A stretch of DNA of 64,000 bases, taken from contig NW_019775780.1 of the NCBI RefSeq assembly GCF_001039355.2, positions 667,810 through 731,809 on the forward strand, given 5' to 3'. Source of the stretch: Lingula anatina. Taxonomy: Eukaryota > Brachiopoda > Lingulata > Lingulida > Lingulidae. The notes beneath the pieces were generated by a model, which worked only from the letters and a program-made list of their open reading frames with translations, made no database searches and was not told the origin of the DNA. The position numbers and the translations under genes were made by a program. This document shows positions 59,901 through 64,000 of the stretch, piece after piece (positions within the stretch are counted from its first letter, which is position 1; each line of letters begins with the position of its first letter).

Positions 59901-62900
59901 GCACAACACAAATTGCCACCTTCAGCTCGTGACAGCTGGAATAGCAAAGTACTGAATATCATACTTTTTAATGGAATATTTGTCTGTGAAATACAGCGCA
60001 GTTTAGAAATGTCATTTCTAAAAAAACTGTTACACTGTTTATATTAAACACCATCACCATGTCTCTGTCTGCTCTCAGGATTTTCTTTGGGAAAAAATGA
60101 TTATCAAGGGTTTAAGCCTTTACTAGCATGATCACAAATTTTGATAGTTGACCAAACATGTTATCGATTTAAGACAATATGTAATTACAGTAAAAAGCCA
60201 AAGAAAACCAAACATCCATATATCTAAAGTTCTATTTTCATCTTTATAAACGCAATATGTCAATATGCCTGCACAGCAGCATCCTATTCTAGGTAGCCTT
60301 ATAGCCTCAGTGAAGAGTACTGTCATGCACTATGCTCAATGTAGGTAAATGGGATTTAGTCCTTCAGATTATATAGTAAGGTATGAAAGCAAATATATGT
60401 TCAAATCTAGCTCACTTTACTGGTAAGTGACACTCTTTTAACTCTGACCATCTCTGTCTACTTATCACTTTGGACTTTTCAGCAGTTGTGGAAAATGTAT
60501 GAATCGTGGAAAATGTATGAATCTTTAATATCAGGTGCTTGAATAGTTGGCTGCAAATTGTTCAGTTTAGGATGAGTCATGGTAGTCTATGACAGCAACT
60601 CCATTGAGTCATGGCCTTAAGTTTCTGTGTAAAGGTATTATTCCCTCAAAGTAAGTTGGATTATCATTGTTCTTTAGTCACCTTGGTCCCTTGTGTAAAA
60701 AATTGCAACTTCTGAACAGTGATTTTGAATGGATAGCTTTAGTCAGATCTGATGATGTTATCTGTGATGATTCTGTAATATAAGCAGAGCAAACAGTATA
60801 TGTTTAGTCATTCAGCAGTTTTTACTTTTTCAGTGAAACAAACACAATATCACTATTTTCGTGGACTATATCTTATTTATCCTAAAACAAACCACTCTAA
60901 TTTTCCTGGTCTTAAATAAGTTGAAACTACGTTTTTTCGTGAAATTGAAACTTGCATGTCTAAGAATGTTTCAGAAAGTATTCAAGATTGCACTCAAGGA
61001 TGGATGAGGATTACCTCTTCCACTAATTTAATTATTACACATGTTCCAACAGGATGAAAACAGGAACCATGTTTACAGTTAGCATTGCTGATTTGGCATT
61101 TATGCTTCTTCACATTTTGGGAGAAGCCTTAAAAAAAAAAAAAAAAAAAAAATTGTTAAGTATGCTGAAAAGAAGCTTGCAGTATGTACACATTTCAGCA
61201 AATCAATTGGTTTTTGTTTAGCAAACATATCCTCTGTTTTTTCAATGTAATTTAAGTTTGATATATGCATTTATCATTGCATCTCCTGTTTTTCAGGGTA
61301 GCATATTCAACCAAGTGTACTTGATGGTACATGAAATGCACACGTTAATGGATGTTTTCATAATTCTTTCTTTTATTTGTTTATTTTCTGTAGGGAGGCT
61401 TCTATTTTTTTTTTTTTTTTTTTTTGCAATATGAGACAAAATTAGTGCTATGAGTTCCACTTTGTCGCAAATTGTTATCTTTGTCATTTCCTTGATCCGT
61501 TAGTTAGGTCTGTTGTATTGATTATTCTTATCCCTAATTTTAGTGTAATATCACTGCAGTCATTATATGTCTATCTAGAGTTATTTAATTGATATGTAGG
61601 TAAGCTAATATGTTTCAGCTGAGATTTAGTGAGGTTATAAAGCGTGATGTATCACATGTCAGTTGAAATAAGGAATTGCAGAACAAAATCTTGATCAGTG
61701 TTAATCATTGAAATTGTTTTGAATGAATGAATTTTGTTTATTTCTTGCAGGAAAAAAGAATGGCACTTTTAAAGAAGAATGTGGAAAGGGAAGCACGCAT
61801 AGACTCTCTGAGATCTAAAAGTAGACATGGGATTTTTGGATTTGGCAGCGGCACTCCCAGGGATATATGTGAGACTCTAAATGCCTCAAAGCGTGCTCAA
61901 TCTAGCCTTAATTTATCTGCTCATCGCATGACCCCATTTGAGTTCTCTGACTCCTCAGATAGTGAACGTGAGCGCATGCCCCGCCGAGCTGTGTCTGCAT
62001 GGCATCTTTCACAACCTGCTAGCAATAGTAGCAAGGCGGTGACATCAACCTCTGCCTCTGAAAAGCGTGGTATGCTGTGGCTTTATGAAGCTGTTTTATT
62101 TATTTTATTATTATTATTATTATTATTGACAGAAAATCATGTTGATATGCAAATTCCACACAAATCTGGTAAACTGCATTGTCATGTTCTCTCGACTTTT
62201 TAACTAAACGCAATATGTGACAGGCTGATCTGAAAAGTGAAGGAAGCCTTATTTCAGCCAGTTGTTAGATGTTTTACTAGGAGAGAAAAGTTTTTTGCAT
62301 ATTGGATTATATTTTGTCAAATACCAAACCAGTATGATTTTCAAATAATTTTACTTGTATGTGTAATCATTTGAGTGGCTTTATGCTAGTGGTAAATGCA
62401 TTTTAGTTTTGCTTTTCATAAATTGATAATTATTATGTATGTTTTAATTTTTTATTCCCTTAACTTTCTCATATTTTTAAGTAATAACAGATTGTTGTAG
62501 AAGCTTTCAAATTTTGTTCCAGATCATTATTGAAACACTTTGAGCAAAAAGATATAAAATTGCTTTGAATGTACCTTTCTTTCCTCTATACAAAATTGCT
62601 TTTTGCTTTAAATGTGTGTAGCATTATCGTACTAATGTCTTTCAGATACTTCATTAATGACAGTTCCAGAACATCTTGACAAATGCTACTTTACAATTTA
62701 CATATACTGCTAGTGATAAAAATATATACAAATATATCACTATTAATATAGAGCTAAATACACAAAATTACTTGATCTTCATTTTTATATAAATCACTTG
62801 ATTTGATAGCATGACATTGTTTTAGGTATGCCTTCCTTTTTTAGCTGCTTTTGATCTTTTTAAGACTAACTTAAAGATAGCCTGTAGATCATTCTGATAG

Positions 62901-63190
62901 TTCTGATGTTCTTGTCTGCTGCTCTTTTCTGCATTAGGTTTTCTCTGTAGAAGCATTTTCTTTTCTTTTCTTTTTTCACAGATGCATTTTTTATTTCTTT
63001 AAAATCTGCATGATATCTGTGTTTGATTGCATGTCTTCAGGCTCCAGCCCAGAATCAACCTCGCCTACGAAAAACAAGCGTTTGGCTGGCTCTACTCACT
63101 TATCTGTCTCCACTTCTGCATTGTTTCGTAAGAAAAATGAGCTGTCCTTGGCTTCATCTGACAGTAGTAGTTCCAGAACCATGTCACCTG
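46776..63190 (+). CDS. MAP7/ensconsin-like microtubule-associated protein, 5' part
   Basis: MAP7 proteins bind microtubules through an N-terminal coiled coil and recruit kinesin-1 (family knowledge). Exons: 46776-46821, 56619-56732, 59187-59419, 61751-62069, 63041-63190. All phases match and the gene runs off the window after 287 codons. Residues 1-53 are Ser/Gly/Pro-rich (start MADSGEKENQQPTEK). 54-150 is a highly charged coiled coil (REDRVRQIREKQTEERQKKI, RRQAVEERRKKVLLEEQ). Then FGFGSGTPRDI near 165, matching the F-G-S-x-T-P-R motif of MAP7 relatives, a Ser-rich linker with SDSERERMPRR, and TSPTKNKRLAGSTHLS near 245. Intron 1 is 9.8 kb; alternative first exons within it are possible. The kinesin-binding C-terminal half lies beyond 64000. 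Confidence 0.82.
46822..56618. other. intron 1 of the MAP7-like gene
   Basis: 9.8 kb, AT-rich. Apart from the repeat at 53811-54222 I see no conserved ORF, RNA gene or clear transposon. ORFs such as 48787-49041, 50382-50696 and 55028-55480 have no recognisable motif or splice context. Confidence 0.55.
53811..54222. mobile_element. hairpin, GTCGCC tract and two 160-bp tandem units
   Basis: A 24-bp palindrome (GTACAGACACA, GA, TGTGTCTGTAC) leads into (GTCGCC)n and then two near-identical ~160-bp units, 53911-54070 and 54071-54222, each starting 'accgataacacgataagtgg' and carrying 'gatgaatattcataa' and 'cagcatgatcgggtca'. The second ends at an isolated N (54222), so the array may be longer. A hairpin next to an array would suit a Helitron-type end, but the required CTRR-plus-T context is not met. 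Confidence 0.55.
56733..59186. other. intron 2 of the MAP7-like gene
   Basis: Contains MITE-B copy 2 (57874-58098). Nothing else recognised. Confidence 0.6.
57874..58098. mobile_element. MITE-B copy 2
   Basis: Same element as 17336-17549, in the same orientation. It begins 'gcattcccagagatttagat' and ends 'ctaaaatctatgggaatggg'. The ends pair with each other by inversion. The left end has an extra 'tccaaagatttagattt' relative to copy 1. Confidence 0.75.
59420..61750. other. intron 3 of the MAP7-like gene
   Basis: A poly-A run at ~61131-61151 and a poly-T run at ~61407-61425. No other feature seen. Confidence 0.55.
62070..63040. other. intron 4 of the MAP7-like gene
   Basis: AT-rich, with a (TTA)n stretch near 62099-62126 just after the donor. 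Nothing else seen. Confidence 0.6.
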
Positions 63191-64000
63191 GTATGTAGAC
63201 TAACTGGAATGGTGTGTAACATTACCTGTTGTACAGAGGGAATACAGGTTGACCGTTGCTGTAGGTCTTGTGCTGGCTCCCCTGAGGATGATATATGTGC
63301 TGTGTGCATGCCAGTGAGAACTCTCAATAATGAGTGTGCATGTCTGATTATTTGCACAGTATCTAATGGGATAAGCATGATAGTTAGCATTTACACCCAG
63401 CATGATGGATAGATGATCAGAAAAAAAGATTATTGCTGCTTGTTTGACTGATTGATTAATATTCTCTTGAATGATTTTGAATTAAGTAGAGTATGCTGTG
63501 TTTGCAATTTTATGGTTATATTCTCAATGCTATCTTCAATTTGGCTGGAGAGCATGCAAATAAAAAACATACTCATTTATGCATGTGCTTGATAAATTTC
63601 TACTTCATGGCTTTTTGAATGTGCATGTTTAACTTCAGTACTGATTTGGTTGGGAGACTGCACCACCATTTAGCAACCAGACACAAAAACCATATCACAT
63701 GCTTATTGTTGTACTTAACCTGCTTTATGGCACTGCTTGGCGCAGTTTGAGACGCAGTGAGCTGCACACATTTTTTTATGTCATTGAATCCATTTGTATC
63801 CTCACCCAGTAGAAACCAATGCAATAATAGGTGCCTTTTTCCTTTGCAATCTTGGCAATATAGCTTTGTAGCATGCACGTCTCTTTTTTTCTCAGAGTTA
63901 AATAGCGTAGTCATTTTGTCATTGTTACCTCATGCTGCAATTTTCGTAACCATTGACATCCCTTTGTTTTATAAAAATCAACAGTTAGCATTTCTAGCAT
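63191..64000. other. start of intron 5 of the MAP7-like gene
   Basis: Begins with GTATGT and runs off the window. Small ORFs on both strands have no recognisable motif. Confidence 0.55.

Overview
This is an AT-rich stretch of an intron-rich animal nuclear genome, almost certainly an aquatic invertebrate. The signs are GT-AG introns throughout, animal gene families (SMCR8 and MAP7/ensconsin), a THAP zinc finger, and a dense mix of eukaryotic DNA transposons (Kolobok-like, pogo/Tigger, Harbinger-like MITEs). No phylum can be fixed from the window. All gene models are hand-spliced; I ran no alignments.

Layout. 1-9.4 kb has no gene I can support. It holds a degenerate ~335-bp tandem satellite, a ~700-bp tandem duplication, a ~2.1-kb minisatellite of ~70-bp period and a duplicated ~640-bp block on both sides of them. 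9.5-23.8 kb (minus) is a complete SMCR8 gene: 27 coding exons join in frame to 839 aa. Its introns carry a 1.39-kb Kolobok-like element with a THAP ORF, a palindromic MITE, a (CA)n tract and a TA-flanked element whose end lies 18 bp from the exon-1 splice donor. 28.5-34.2 kb (plus) is a complete 12-exon class V PLP aminotransferase of the isopenicillin-N-epimerase-like type (435 aa). Its introns hold two copies of one MITE, one Harbinger-like MITE and an antisense glutaredoxin-like exon. 35.4-35.9 kb (minus) has two very small membrane-protein ORFs in tandem, the first resembling PIGBOS1.

36.0-38.5 kb is a large foldback structure built from repeated CGATCG-bearing units, interrupted by a 578-bp assembly gap and apparently represented twice. 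38.84-43.68 kb is a full-length pogo/Tigger-like transposon with TA duplications. It encodes a 571-aa, three-exon transposase that has lost one catalytic aspartate. 44.4 kb (minus) encodes a 59-aa membrane microprotein. 45.3-46.3 kb (plus) is a MADF/Myb-SANT-like gene, possibly transposon-related. From 46.78 kb to beyond the right edge is the 5' half of a MAP7/ensconsin-like gene (five exons, 287 codons so far).

The host genes belong to unrelated processes: SMCR8 to membrane traffic and autophagy, MAP7 to microtubules and kinesin-1, the aminotransferase to amino-acid metabolism, and the microproteins probably to mitochondrial or other membranes. Nothing suggests one pathway. The most unusual items are the tandem microprotein ORFs, the CGATCG foldback with promoter-like outer arms, and the glutaredoxin exon inside an intron.
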